A stretch of 7,935 nucleotides of DNA from UBA1100 sp964533265 (GCA_964533265.1 CAZHJW010000102.1:1-7935); one strand, 5' to 3'. Shown: positions 1-6,820, counted from the stretch's first letter. Translations and numbers: made by a program. Notes: generated from the sequence alone by a model not told the origin.

Positions 1-1
1 C

Positions 2-982
2 GAGGGCATCACACTTCACCGGATGGGACGTTTTTCCAACTGGGACCTTACCCTGCAACATTCACTCAATGTCATGGACTGGCTCCATGTTGAGAATCAG
101 TTTGATGTCACATGGGGACATTACCTCCAGCCCGCTGGCTTTCTGGCGGTGATGTTTGCCCGCCGGGCGAACTTGAAATCTATTGTCAGCGCCCGAGGTA
201 ACGATGTGGATCAACTCATGTTTCCTCCCGGTGATTTTGCACGGCTCAAATGGACACTCGAGGGAGCTACCGCAGTCACCAGCGTCTCGGCTGAGCTGGC
301 GGCCAAAATTCGTCTCATCAGTGGTGAGGGTTTTGAGGTTTCAATTTTACCCAACGTGGTGGACTTGGAAACTTTTTCCCCCGGCAAGCCGGATATCTCG
401 CTAAGGGAAAATCTGGGTATTCAAAAAGATGAAGTGGTCCTGGGGTTCAGTGGAGAGTTGCGTCACAAAAAAGGGTTGCCCTTTTTGCCCGCCGCACTTG
501 CCGAAGTACGCCGATGGCGCCCTGCCTGCCTGCTGGTCATCGGCGAAATTCGGGCGCGTGAGCAATCGGCCTTGTCAGCGTTTGCCGCTGAAGATGAAGA
601 AACAGCTGAACGCATCCTCAGCACCGGTCATCTGGAATCACCAACCGATGTAGCTGCGCACCTGCACCTTTGTGATCTGGTATTACAGCCATCAGTTTGG
701 GATGGCATGCCAAACTCATTGCTTGAAGCAATGGCCTGTAAAAATCTGGTATTGGCCAGTGATGCCGGAGGCATCCCCGAAGTACTCACTCACGGCGAAA
801 ACGGAGTCATCTTATCCAAAAACCAGTTAAACCATCTGGGAGCTGCAATCCAGGAAACGCTGGTTCTGCCTCTAGCAGAACGCAGCAAAATGCAGAATGC
901 AGCCCGTAAATCCATCGAGGAACATTTCACTGCTGCCCACGAAGAGAAAGCGTTGGAAACGACAATCCGTTCAATCTTCTAA
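2..982 (+). CDS. Glycosyltransferase, GT-B fold, family 4-like (5' end cut by window edge)
   Basis: This gene probably transfers a sugar from a nucleotide-sugar donor onto a growing glycan at the cytoplasmic side of the membrane; donor and acceptor cannot be told. The frame is open to the window edge, so the Met codon at 23 is probably internal and the N-terminus lies outside; 326 residues remain. Counting from that Met, the N-domain segment has SARGNDVD (56-63) and SVSAEL (87-92), the linker has LPNVVD (109-114, the usual PNGVD with V for G), and the donor-binding domain starts at VLGFSGELRHKKG (139-151). The retaining-GT signature is WDGMPNSLLEAMA (226-238), with D227 where an E is common and E235 as the second acidic residue, followed by ASDAGGIPE. 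The stop lies 2 bp from the stop of the convergent glycosyltransferase, suggesting a glycan locus. Family-level call is firm, specificity unknown. Confidence 0.88.
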   Translation, partial: EGITLHRMGRFSNWDLTLQHSLNVMDWLHVENQFDVTWGHYLQPAGFLAVMFARRANLKSIVSARGNDVDQLMFPPGDFARLKWTLEGATAVTSVSAELAAKIRLISGEGFEVSILPNVVDLETFSPGKPDISLRENLGIQKDEVVLGFSGELRHKKGLPFLPAALAEVRRWRPACLLVIGEIRAREQSALSAFAAEDEETAERILSTGHLESPTDVAAHLHLCDLVLQPSVWDGMPNSLLEAMACKNLVLASDAGGIPEVLTHGENGVILSKNQLNHLGAAIQETLVLPLAERSKMQNAARKSIEEHFTAAHEEKALETTIRSIF

Positions 983-984
983 AA

Positions 985-2154
985 CTAGCACAGCAAGCCA
1001 CGATATGAATCCAAAAGACTCGTGGTGGCATGCGACCAAGTGAATTGCTTTTCCACACGCGCACGAGCCTTTTGACTGAGACGCTGTCCTAAGGTGGGGT
1101 CTTCGCGCAAACGCAACAACCCATCCTTAATCGCCTTCGCCGAACCGGGTCTAACCAGTAGTGCCTCGTTACCATTACCCGCCAAAGTGCTAACAACAGG
1201 CATATCACTGGCAATCAATGGTGTCCCGGCGGCCATGGCTTCAATCACTTTCAAAGGACAACATCCTTGCTCCAGATTACGATCATTGGGAGGCAATGGT
1301 GCCAACACCGCATCACTACTATGAATTAGATCAACCAACTCACGTTGGCCCACCGGATCAAGTAACTTCACGTAACGAGCCATATCAAGCCGGTCGATAG
1401 TACGGTGAAGTGCCTTACGTTCGTGCGGGCGACATGGCCCAGCCAAAACCAATTCTGCGGGTGAATCACGCCGGTACAGTTGCAATGCTTCAATAGCTTG
1501 ATGCACTCCCTGCCAACGCGTCATGGTGCCAGTATACAAAATCTTTAGTGGTTTCCCATTCGCAAGCTGCGGTTTTTGCCAATGAAAAAGATCTGTATCC
1601 ACTCCATTGGGAATCACCCGAATCCGCTCGGGCCGAACCCCACGAGACTGCAGACAGGCAGCATTTACTTCACTAACCGTGATAATCAGATCAGCTGCAT
1701 CGAGGCACACTTGCTCCTGCCGGCGCAACTTACGGAGTAATTCATCATCTTCATCCACCTCAGGATAGTGATATTTCAACTCAATTGAAGGAAGCCCATT
1801 GACCTCATATACATAATAGTCACATACGTCCGCCTTGCGCTTCGCCAGAGGATATCCTTCATAAATAGATCGCACATGTACAATATTTGCCCGGCGATTG
1901 CTCCACCATCTACCCAACTCCGCCCGAAAGGCCATCGCACGCGTAATGATATTCGCACCTTGTGCAGGTAATTCGAAATGTCGGACTCCCCGCATTTCCG
2001 GCACGGGGAAACCCTCGCGACCTGGCAAGGTCACAAGCTCAAGGTCACCAAACTCTGCACCCAATGCATCGGCAAATGCAGCTATATGAGTCGCTGCCCC
2101 CTTGGGAGCTGGAAAACGATCAAAAGAAATGTAGATGAGTGAAAGACCAGACAC
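985..2154 (-). CDS. Glycosyltransferase, GT-B fold, family 4-like, GTG start
   Basis: A complete 389-residue glycosyltransferase, a normal length for family 4, probably cytoplasmic and acting in surface glycan synthesis. The N-domain begins with a beta strand (SLIYISF, 4-10) and a glycine loop PAPKGAATHI (15-24). EVNGLP (117-122), ITVSE (158-162) and IPNGVD (181-186) mark the linker, and YTGTMTRWQGV (207-217) opens the second domain. The donor-site segment CPLKVIEAMAAGTPLIAS (299-316) carries E305 but lacks the first E of the common E-x7-E motif (G297 there), a variant seen in GT4 proteins of the 'SPLKLFEYMA' type. The start is decided by sequence: GTG at 2154-2152 is the only start codon before the first beta strand, and an in-frame TAA stands five codons upstream (2169-2167). 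No clear Shine-Dalgarno precedes it. Donor and acceptor are unknown. Confidence 0.9.
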   Translation of the reverse strand: MSGLSLIYISFDRFPAPKGAATHIAAFADALGAEFGDLELVTLPGREGFPVPEMRGVRHFELPAQGANIITRAMAFRAELGRWWSNRRANIVHVRSIYEGYPLAKRKADVCDYYVYEVNGLPSIELKYHYPEVDEDDELLRKLRRQEQVCLDAADLIITVSEVNAACLQSRGVRPERIRVIPNGVDTDLFHWQKPQLANGKPLKILYTGTMTRWQGVHQAIEALQLYRRDSPAELVLAGPCRPHERKALHRTIDRLDMARYVKLLDPVGQRELVDLIHSSDAVLAPLPPNDRNLEQGCCPLKVIEAMAAGTPLIASDMPVVSTLAGNGNEALLVRPGSAKAIKDGLLRLREDPTLGQRLSQKARARVEKQFTWSHATTSLLDSYRGLLC

Positions 2155-2332
2155 CGGACACCAGAATTAATAACAATTTACGCTATATTTGCCGATATTT
2201 AATGTTGGACATAAAGATGTGCACCGGTGAGTGTTAGTCACCCAATGCGTTGCAGGGATTAATCCTGCAAATTTTGCTTGTGCATACTATACCAGCCACA
2301 ACTCAAACCCGCTAATTGGATTCTATTGCCTT
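2155..2332. promoter_or_regulatory. Divergent intergenic region
   Basis: This 178-bp stretch separates the starts of two divergent genes and must hold promoters for the minus-strand glycosyltransferase and the plus-strand three-gene unit. The half next to the glycosyltransferase (about 2160-2215) is strongly A/T-rich, as expected for a promoter. On the plus strand TACTAT at 2285-2290 could be a -10 box, but no good -35 box stands at the right distance. I cannot name a specific promoter with confidence. The frame of the downstream gene is open back to a GTG at 2231, so part of this region is formally readable, but it looks non-coding. Confidence 0.4.
2250..2270. promoter_or_regulatory. Inverted repeat, possible operator or 5' hairpin
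   Basis: The arms TTGCAGG (2250-2256) and CCTGCAA (2264-2270) are perfectly complementary around a 7-base centre. Removing a single G from the run at 2255-2257 would give a perfect 20-bp palindrome. It sits about 63 bp before the ATG at 2333 and just upstream of a -10-like TACTAT, which suits an operator for a dimeric regulator. A hairpin in a long leader is the alternative. It is not a terminator of a + strand gene, since none ends upstream. Confidence 0.4.
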
Positions 2333-3286
2333 ATGAGTGAACCCTCTCAACCCGGAAATCAATCGCTCCACATAGATGGCGTCTATAAATCGGCCAAACC
2401 GGCAGAAGAGTTGATCGCCGATCTCAAAGCCTTGGGCGTCATGGACAGGGAGGCTGAAGCACAGGTTAAAAAATGGAAGACCCTTTGCTACGTCAGCATA
2501 GCAGCGGCGTGTTGTTCGATGTGCTTGTGCGCGGCCCAAGGCGTATTCATGTATATTGCATTTGTTATCCTTGCTGGGGGCATCGGATTTGCCATATGGG
2601 CGCACTCCAAGAAGAAGCAGTTTGAGAAGGATGATTTCCCAGACCACCGATACCTGACCTGCGATAGACTGGTCAGCCTGCTATCAGCAGACATCGAAAG
2701 CGGCAGCACGATCGATACAACAATTAACCTGAGAGATGCCACGACCAACCCGGCCGGAGTAGAGACAGGAAAAACCGGCCAGTCCACTTGGAACAGCATT
2801 AACACTGCAGATCAATTCCTGCAGCTTAGCGGAAGGTTTATCGACGGAACCAAGTTCGACTTTGGTTTAACTGAAAAGGTGGACGCCTATGGAGAACACT
2901 TCCCCTATCGTGCCAGAAGCGGCAAAACGAAAACCAAACTCAAGGCCAGAAAGCGAATCCAATGGCTGGCAACTCTCCGTCTCCGGTACAAGGATAAACG
3001 CTATCCCGATGTTCCCAAGGCGGTAGCGAAAATCGAGGAAATGATCCAGTTACCCGAAGGGGCAAAATTAAAAAAAATCGATGCAAAAGATGGAGAAATA
3101 AGCCTGGTGGCCATTACCAGCCCCACCAAGCTACGCCACAAGGTAAAGATGAGTCAGGACATTCAGGGAGCATGGAATGACATGCCGATGGATCCGAACG
3201 CAATGGATTCAATCACCGGTTTTTCAGCTAAATTATTTTTAAGCCTGTATCACGTTTTAAATTCCTCGAAAGGCACACAGTCATGA
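2333..3286 (+). CDS. Unrecognised two-helix membrane protein
   Basis: I do not recognise this 317-residue protein. A hydrophilic N-terminus (1-48) with an acidic helical stretch (AEELIADLKALGV) is followed by two closely spaced hydrophobic segments, about 51-68 and 71-90, ending in basic HSKKK. The first segment is cysteine-rich (C52, C60, C61, C64, C66). The remaining 225 residues are soluble: a Thr/Asn/Gly-rich part (120-160), a strand-rich part (FLQLSGRFIDGTKFDFGL, 162-179), a very basic patch (RARSGKTKTKLKARKRIQ, 193-210) and a C-terminal mixed region. Short inter-helix spacing suggests a hairpin with both ends on one side, probably cytoplasmic given the basic patch. I chose ATG 2333 over GTG 2231 because the upstream part includes an inverted repeat and reads like non-coding sequence. 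Its TGA overlaps the next ATG (ATGA), so the two are probably cotranslated. Confidence 0.7.
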   Translation: MSEPSQPGNQSLHIDGVYKSAKPAEELIADLKALGVMDREAEAQVKKWKTLCYVSIAAACCSMCLCAAQGVFMYIAFVILAGGIGFAIWAHSKKKQFEKDDFPDHRYLTCDRLVSLLSADIESGSTIDTTINLRDATTNPAGVETGKTGQSTWNSINTADQFLQLSGRFIDGTKFDFGLTEKVDAYGEHFPYRARSGKTKTKLKARKRIQWLATLRLRYKDKRYPDVPKAVAKIEEMIQLPEGAKLKKIDAKDGEISLVAITSPTKLRHKVKMSQDIQGAWNDMPMDPNAMDSITGFSAKLFLSLYHVLNSSKGTQS

Positions 3287-3681
3287 GCGTCCACCAACAA
3301 TGCGCCGAACGCGCCGGGTTTCTATTCAAACATACCTGTGAAATGGCTGGTGTGTTACAGTGCGGACAATGCGGCAAGCAGATATGCCAAAAACATGGCA
3401 CTGTGCTACAAGATAATCGCACCCTCTGCGTCAACTGCCTGAAAAGCTCTGGGCGGACCGAATACCAAAACCATCATTACAGCCCTTATTTCTATGGTTA
3501 CTGTTATTATGATGGATGGGGCTCCTACCACCACCGACCACACTACGGTCACGGAGAAGGCGGTTACAGCGAAGCAGACGATTACAGGGGACACGATTCG
3601 GATGATTTCACTGAAGCAGACGGTGGAGCTACCGAATTTGAAGGTGATGAAGGGTTTGAAACGGATATGGAAGGAAGTTGA
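3283..3681 (+). CDS. Small zinc-finger-like protein with His/aromatic and acidic tail
   Basis: This 132-residue protein has two parts. Residues 7-52 hold a Cys/His array: H17-x-C19, then C27-x2-C30-x4-C35-x2-H38-x10-C49-x2-C52. This matches the layout of B-box-like or treble-clef zinc fingers (C..C G..[IV]C..H ... C..C), so one or two Zn ions are likely; such modules usually mediate protein contacts. Residues 61-92 are rich in Tyr, His, Gly and Trp (for example YFYGYCYYDGWG and YHHRPHYGHG), and 96-130 are rich in Asp, Glu and Gly and look disordered. No signal peptide or membrane helix is seen. The start ATG overlaps the stop of the membrane protein gene (ATGA) and has GAAAGG 9 bases upstream; its own TGA overlaps the next gene's TTG. 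Coupling to a membrane protein and a glycosyltransferase suggests an adaptor role, which is inference only. Confidence 0.72.
   Translation: MSVHQQCAERAGFLFKHTCEMAGVLQCGQCGKQICQKHGTVLQDNRTLCVNCLKSSGRTEYQNHHYSPYFYGYCYYDGWGSYHHRPHYGHGEGGYSEADDYRGHDSDDFTEADGGATEFEGDEGFETDMEGS
3669..3681 (+). promoter_or_regulatory. Ribosome binding site and TTG start overlapping a stop (TTGA)
   Basis: GGAAGGAAG (3669-3677) directly precedes TTG at 3678-3680, and the TTG shares two bases with the TGA stop (3679-3681) of the zinc-finger-like gene. The next in-frame Met is about residue 91 of the glycosyltransferase, after its first strands and acidic motif, so the TTG must be close to the true start. This arrangement implies translational coupling. 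The purine-rich stretch is close to the start codon, so re-initiation may matter more than fresh ribosome binding. Confidence 0.55.
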
Positions 3682-4643
3682 GCCGTTTCACTGTCATCTC
3701 ATTTTACACTCCGGACTTCGCACATTTTGCCACAGATCTAAGAGCGGATTGCAGCCGTTTCGGCTACCCCTTTCACATTGTCCAAATCGATAAGTCACAA
3801 TCACTGATCGACACATGGGACCGTAAGGTGGAATTCATCCACGATGCAATCAAGCGCTTTGGAACTGTTCTCTGGCTGGATGTGGAATGCCGATTACTTT
3901 CTCCCATTCCAGAAGAATGGGCAGCTCCCTTAACCTCTACTTTCCCAATGGGAACAAGCCGACCTATTAGTACTGGCGTCTTAATGTTGAACCGTTCGCA
4001 CGCACCGCTGGCTGAAGTGTGGAGCCGGCATGCCCGTAAAAATAATAATCTACCTGATGATTTCGTACTGGAATTTCTCCTCAGCCAATACGACCTGCCT
4101 TTCAATTACATTGAAACTGAATTTTTCGACCATGGATCATCAGCGCAGATCGTCCGCGGCCAATGGAAGACAAATAACACGGTTGTCCAGCATCCCACTA
4201 TTAACCGCTGGCCTGATCCATTACGCTATTCACTCGCTTTTAATGGTGAAGAGCTTTCAACAGAAACCGACGAAGCCATGAAATTGGCGCGCAAAAGGAA
4301 ATATCTGTATTGGAGAAACTTTGGCGGCGACTTCAAGGCGGTCGATGAATTAATGGCAACCGAGGAGGATTTTGAACATAAATTAAACGACTGGATTTTC
4401 CATCCGGCAACTCAACAATATGCTCCTGTACAATACTGGAGCACCCAACCGGAATTATTTGGCGTAAAGCCCCTCACATACGCGAAATTTAAAAGAAATA
4501 CTGCCAACGGGTTCAATGAAAACCCTTTCCGTGTAAAAGCACTTAAGCGGATGCGATTGGGAAATTCAGATAAAAATATCTATCCCATAAAAAAGAAGCA
4601 GCCGTTAAGCTGGCTTAAGACCGCCATTGGGCTGAAAAATTGA
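3678..4643 (+). CDS. Putative GT-A fold glycosyltransferase (nucleotide-diphospho-sugar transferase-like), TTG start
   Basis: A 321-residue protein resembling GT-A fold sugar transferases of the GT8/GT77-like group, which use a nucleotide sugar and a divalent metal. It opens with a strand, FTVISFYTP (4-12), and has FHIVQID (32-38). A helix with FIHDAIKRFG leads into VLWLDVECRLLSPIP (64-78), where D68-x-E70 takes the place of the metal-binding DxD. Then STGVLMLNRS (98-107) matches the '[ST]TGV..FN' strand of these families, followed by DD (127-128) and VVQHPTINR (169-177), the usual late His region. The C-terminal third (about 200-321) is basic and unassigned. No signal peptide or membrane segment is seen, so it is probably cytoplasmic or membrane-associated through partners. 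It is the last gene of a coupled three-gene unit. Fold-level call is moderate; substrate unknown, and the DxE leaves activity open. Confidence 0.7.
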   Translation: MSRFTVISFYTPDFAHFATDLRADCSRFGYPFHIVQIDKSQSLIDTWDRKVEFIHDAIKRFGTVLWLDVECRLLSPIPEEWAAPLTSTFPMGTSRPISTGVLMLNRSHAPLAEVWSRHARKNNNLPDDFVLEFLLSQYDLPFNYIETEFFDHGSSAQIVRGQWKTNNTVVQHPTINRWPDPLRYSLAFNGEELSTETDEAMKLARKRKYLYWRNFGGDFKAVDELMATEEDFEHKLNDWIFHPATQQYAPVQYWSTQPELFGVKPLTYAKFKRNTANGFNENPFRVKALKRMRLGNSDKNIYPIKKKQPLSWLKTAIGLKN

Positions 4644-4722
4644 TACACAAAAATGTAGTTCACTCAGAATTCGCCACCAAACCCTATCATTGAAACCAAC
4701 CTCATAAACCCAAACCATTGCG

Positions 4723-5508
4723 ATGCACTTAAACATCTTCCACTCTATTTCTGTTAGACCACTACAAAGTATCACTAGAACCACTGCGGGAATCTTTACT
4801 TTGTTGATACTACTCACCACAGCCTGCTCCAAGAAAGAACCCGCAGGACCCTCAACAAGCAACGTGGGACCTCAAATGCCAGAAACTTCCGACAACACAA
4901 TTCCTGCCGCACCGACTACTGAAAAAATTAAATTCAAGAAACCCGGTGGCACGACTGCTTTTTCACTTAAATTTAAAATCGACGGATTAAAACTGGTGGA
5001 TGGCAATGAACAAGAAATTGCCCGCATAAATTTTACTGAAAACGGCAAATATAAAGCAAAGGATTCTGCTGACAAAGCATTGGCTTATGTAACGGGAAAC
5101 TCACCCAAGTTTCAAATCAAGGATGCAACCCAGAAGGAGACTTTATTTACCTTCCAAAAACAGGAAGATGGTGATTGGAAATTGGAAGGCAGCGAAGAGA
5201 AACTGATTTGCAAAATAGGCAAACGCGATTACGGATGGAAAATTGAGGACGGCGCCGAAAAACAATTAGGCAAGGTTAAAGCCGAAGACGGACGCATTTC
5301 CATACGGGATCAAAATGATGAAGAACTTTTCTACACAAACGACCCGCTCAGCTCAATGACAGCAGTACCTTTCGCACTNNNNNNNNNNNNNNNNNNNNNN
5401 NNNNNNNNNNNNNNNNNNNNNNNNNNNNNNNNNNNNNNNNNNNNNNNNNNNNNNNNNNNNNNNNNNNNNNNNNNNNNNCAGGCACTTAATGGACTCAGAA
5501 AAGGTTGA
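4723..5508 (+). CDS. Repeat-containing lipoprotein (C-terminal part lies in assembly gap)
   Basis: A predicted lipoprotein of unknown function. A long n-region (1-23) precedes a hydrophobic core IFTLLILLTTAC with Cys35 as the likely lipidated residue; the -3 position is Thr where Leu is usual, so the lipobox is imperfect. A Pro/Thr/Ser-rich linker (37-78) follows. Residues 84-207 form about six tandem repeats anchored on 'aromatic/aliphatic-K-I/L-x-D': LKLVD (89-93), YKAKD (110-114), FQIKD (130-134), WKLEG (152-156), WKIED (172-176), ISIRD (192-196), with periods of 21, 20, 22, 20 and 20. Each repeat then has an acidic/Lys turn and a short second strand, suggesting stacked beta hairpins. After residue 218 the sequence is N; the frame rejoins at QALNGLRKG and TGA only if the true gap length keeps frame. 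The gene has its own 79-bp upstream spacer without a recognisable terminator or Shine-Dalgarno site. Its stop is 4 bp from the convergent sulfatase stop. Confidence 0.72.
   Translation: MHLNIFHSISVRPLQSITRTTAGIFTLLILLTTACSKKEPAGPSTSNVGPQMPETSDNTIPAAPTTEKIKFKKPGGTTAFSLKFKIDGLKLVDGNEQEIARINFTENGKYKAKDSADKALAYVTGNSPKFQIKDATQKETLFTFQKQEDGDWKLEGSEEKLICKIGKRDYGWKIEDGAEKQLGKVKAEDGRISIRDQNDEELFYTNDPLSSMTAVPFAXXXXXXXXXXXXXXXXXXXXXXXXXXXXXXXXXXQALNGLRKG
5379..5478. other. Assembly gap (100 N)
   Basis: A run of exactly 100 N, the conventional size for a scaffold gap of unknown length. It interrupts the 3' part of the lipoprotein gene, so the real length, the reading frame across it and even the continuity of the two flanks are not proven by this sequence. 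Confidence 0.97.
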
Positions 5509-5512
5509 AATC

Positions 5513-6820
5513 TTATTTCCCTATCTTATAGCCCACTTTATTGAATGCAGCCTGTAAAGCGGCGCGCTCCTTAATCAGGGACTCAGCCACATTTTTGATC
5601 GGCTTCTTCTCCATGCCATCCTTTTGCACGTCATAAAGTTGGCCATTATTATAAAGCTTATAGCGTTGGGTACGCACCCAAGCCTTGCCGCTTTTGCTTT
5701 CGGAAAAGGCAAAGGACCTCTCTTTCCATTTGCTGCCTGAGAGCCCAAATAATTTGGGTGCGAAACTAATCCCGTCGATCTTGTGGCCGACTTTAGTTGC
5801 GCCAAGCTCTGCCAAGGTCGGTAGCCAGTCACTAAAATCCACGAGTGCATCATCATGACTTCCGGCCTTAATATAACCGGGCCAATTGGCAATCAACGGC
5901 ACATTGGTGCCGATATCGAGTAACGTTCCTTTCCCTCCCGGCACGCGTTGTCCGTTACGGATAGAATAGACATCTTCATATTCGTACTTGCGACCCTTGA
6001 TATGCCGTAGCTTGGAACGCCTGGCCGTGCCGTTGTCGCCAGTGAAAAGAATGATCGTGTTTTTACGCAGACCAAGCTGGTCAATCTTGGCCACGAGTTT
6101 ACCAATCATATCGTCCATACTCTCAACCATCTCGCCATAATTCATCCAACGATCCTTACCCGGCACATAAGGCACCTGCTTGGGAATGTCATCAGTCACA
6201 TCATGTGCCAAGGCCATGGAGTAATAGGCAAAGAAGGGTTTTTTGGCCTCACTACTTTTCTCCATAAATCGGCCGAGAAAATCCACATATAAGTTGGGCC
6301 CGTACTTGCCCTTGGTATCGGTGCGCAAGCGGCCATCCTCATAGATCATGGGCTCGTGAAAACGCGCGCCCTCGTGCCACCCAAAAACACTCCATTGATC
6401 AAACCCCATGCGTGCAGGTTGTTCGATATCCTTTTTCATCAGGCACAACTGCCATTTGCCCGCGATGGCCGTAGCATAGCCAGCCTTCTTAAGCACCTGC
6501 GCTACTGTTTTCTTCTCCTCGACCTTAGGGAAACTGCCCCAGCCGGATTTCAGGCGGAAAGGGTATTTACCCGTCATCAGGCAAATGCGCGTGGGATGGC
6601 AAACGGGCATGCTAAAGCAATAATCAAAACGCATACCGCCTTTGGCCAACGCGTCGATATGGGGTGTCTTCCAACGTTCTCCACCATAAGCGCCAATCGG
6701 CTCGCAGCCGACATCATCAGCCATAATCAACACAATATTTGGTTGCAATACAATTTCCGGGGGCACCTTGGCACCGATCAATGAAATGGAAGCGAGCGTC
6801 AAAAAAAGGATGTATTTCAT
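5513..6820 (-). CDS. Secreted sulfatase (S1 family, Cys-type)
   Basis: A complete 435-residue sulfatase that would hydrolyse a sulfate ester, probably on a carbohydrate, after export. An N-terminal signal peptide (MKYILFLTLASISLIGA, 1-17) directs it to the periplasm or beyond. The first metal ligands are in IMADDVG (D35, D36). C74 in C-H-P-T-R (74-78) is the residue converted to formylglycine, so an FGE or anSME maturase is needed; none is in the window. GKWQL (121-125) stands where many relatives have GKWHLG, with Gln for the His. H206 in MALAHD, D262-N263 in FTGDNG and K297 in GGKGTLLDIGTNVPLI complete the site. Length is typical. The ATG shares its A with the TAA of the upstream sulfatase (TAATG), so the two are coupled in one operon. 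Substrate cannot be named. Confidence 0.93.
   Translation of the reverse strand: MKYILFLTLASISLIGAKVPPEIVLQPNIVLIMADDVGCEPIGAYGGERWKTPHIDALAKGGMRFDYCFSMPVCHPTRICLMTGKYPFRLKSGWGSFPKVEEKKTVAQVLKKAGYATAIAGKWQLCLMKKDIEQPARMGFDQWSVFGWHEGARFHEPMIYEDGRLRTDTKGKYGPNLYVDFLGRFMEKSSEAKKPFFAYYSMALAHDVTDDIPKQVPYVPGKDRWMNYGEMVESMDDMIGKLVAKIDQLGLRKNTIILFTGDNGTARRSKLRHIKGRKYEYEDVYSIRNGQRVPGGKGTLLDIGTNVPLIANWPGYIKAGSHDDALVDFSDWLPTLAELGATKVGHKIDGISFAPKLFGLSGSKWKERSFAFSESKSGKAWVRTQRYKLYNNGQLYDVQKDGMEKKPIKNVAESLIKERAALQAAFNKVGYKIGK

Noticed and set aside
997..1032. Possible hairpin (CCACGA / TCGTGG) near the convergent stops as a terminator
   Set aside because: The arms are short, the loop is long, no T-run follows on either strand, and it lies in the coding sequence of the minus-strand glycosyltransferase.
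2231..2332. Longer N-terminus (34 residues from GTG 2231) for the membrane protein
   Set aside because: It would put the inverted repeat at 2250-2270 inside the gene, and the residues look like chance translation; ATG 2333 gives a clean hydrophilic start.
3660..3700. Frameshift splitting one gene into the zinc-finger-like protein and the glycosyltransferase
   Set aside because: The upstream protein ends in a low-complexity acidic tail and the downstream one begins with a normal first beta strand of a GT-A domain, with a plausible TTG start; two coupled genes fit better.
4644..4722. Promoter or terminator in the spacer before the lipoprotein
   Set aside because: TTGAAA near 4690 resembles a -35 box but no acceptable -10 follows at the right spacing, and no hairpin with a T-run is present.
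6356..6784. A 142-codon + strand open frame opposite the complete sulfatase
   Set aside because: It lies opposite the conserved catalytic part of the sulfatase; its sequence shows no domain or signal.
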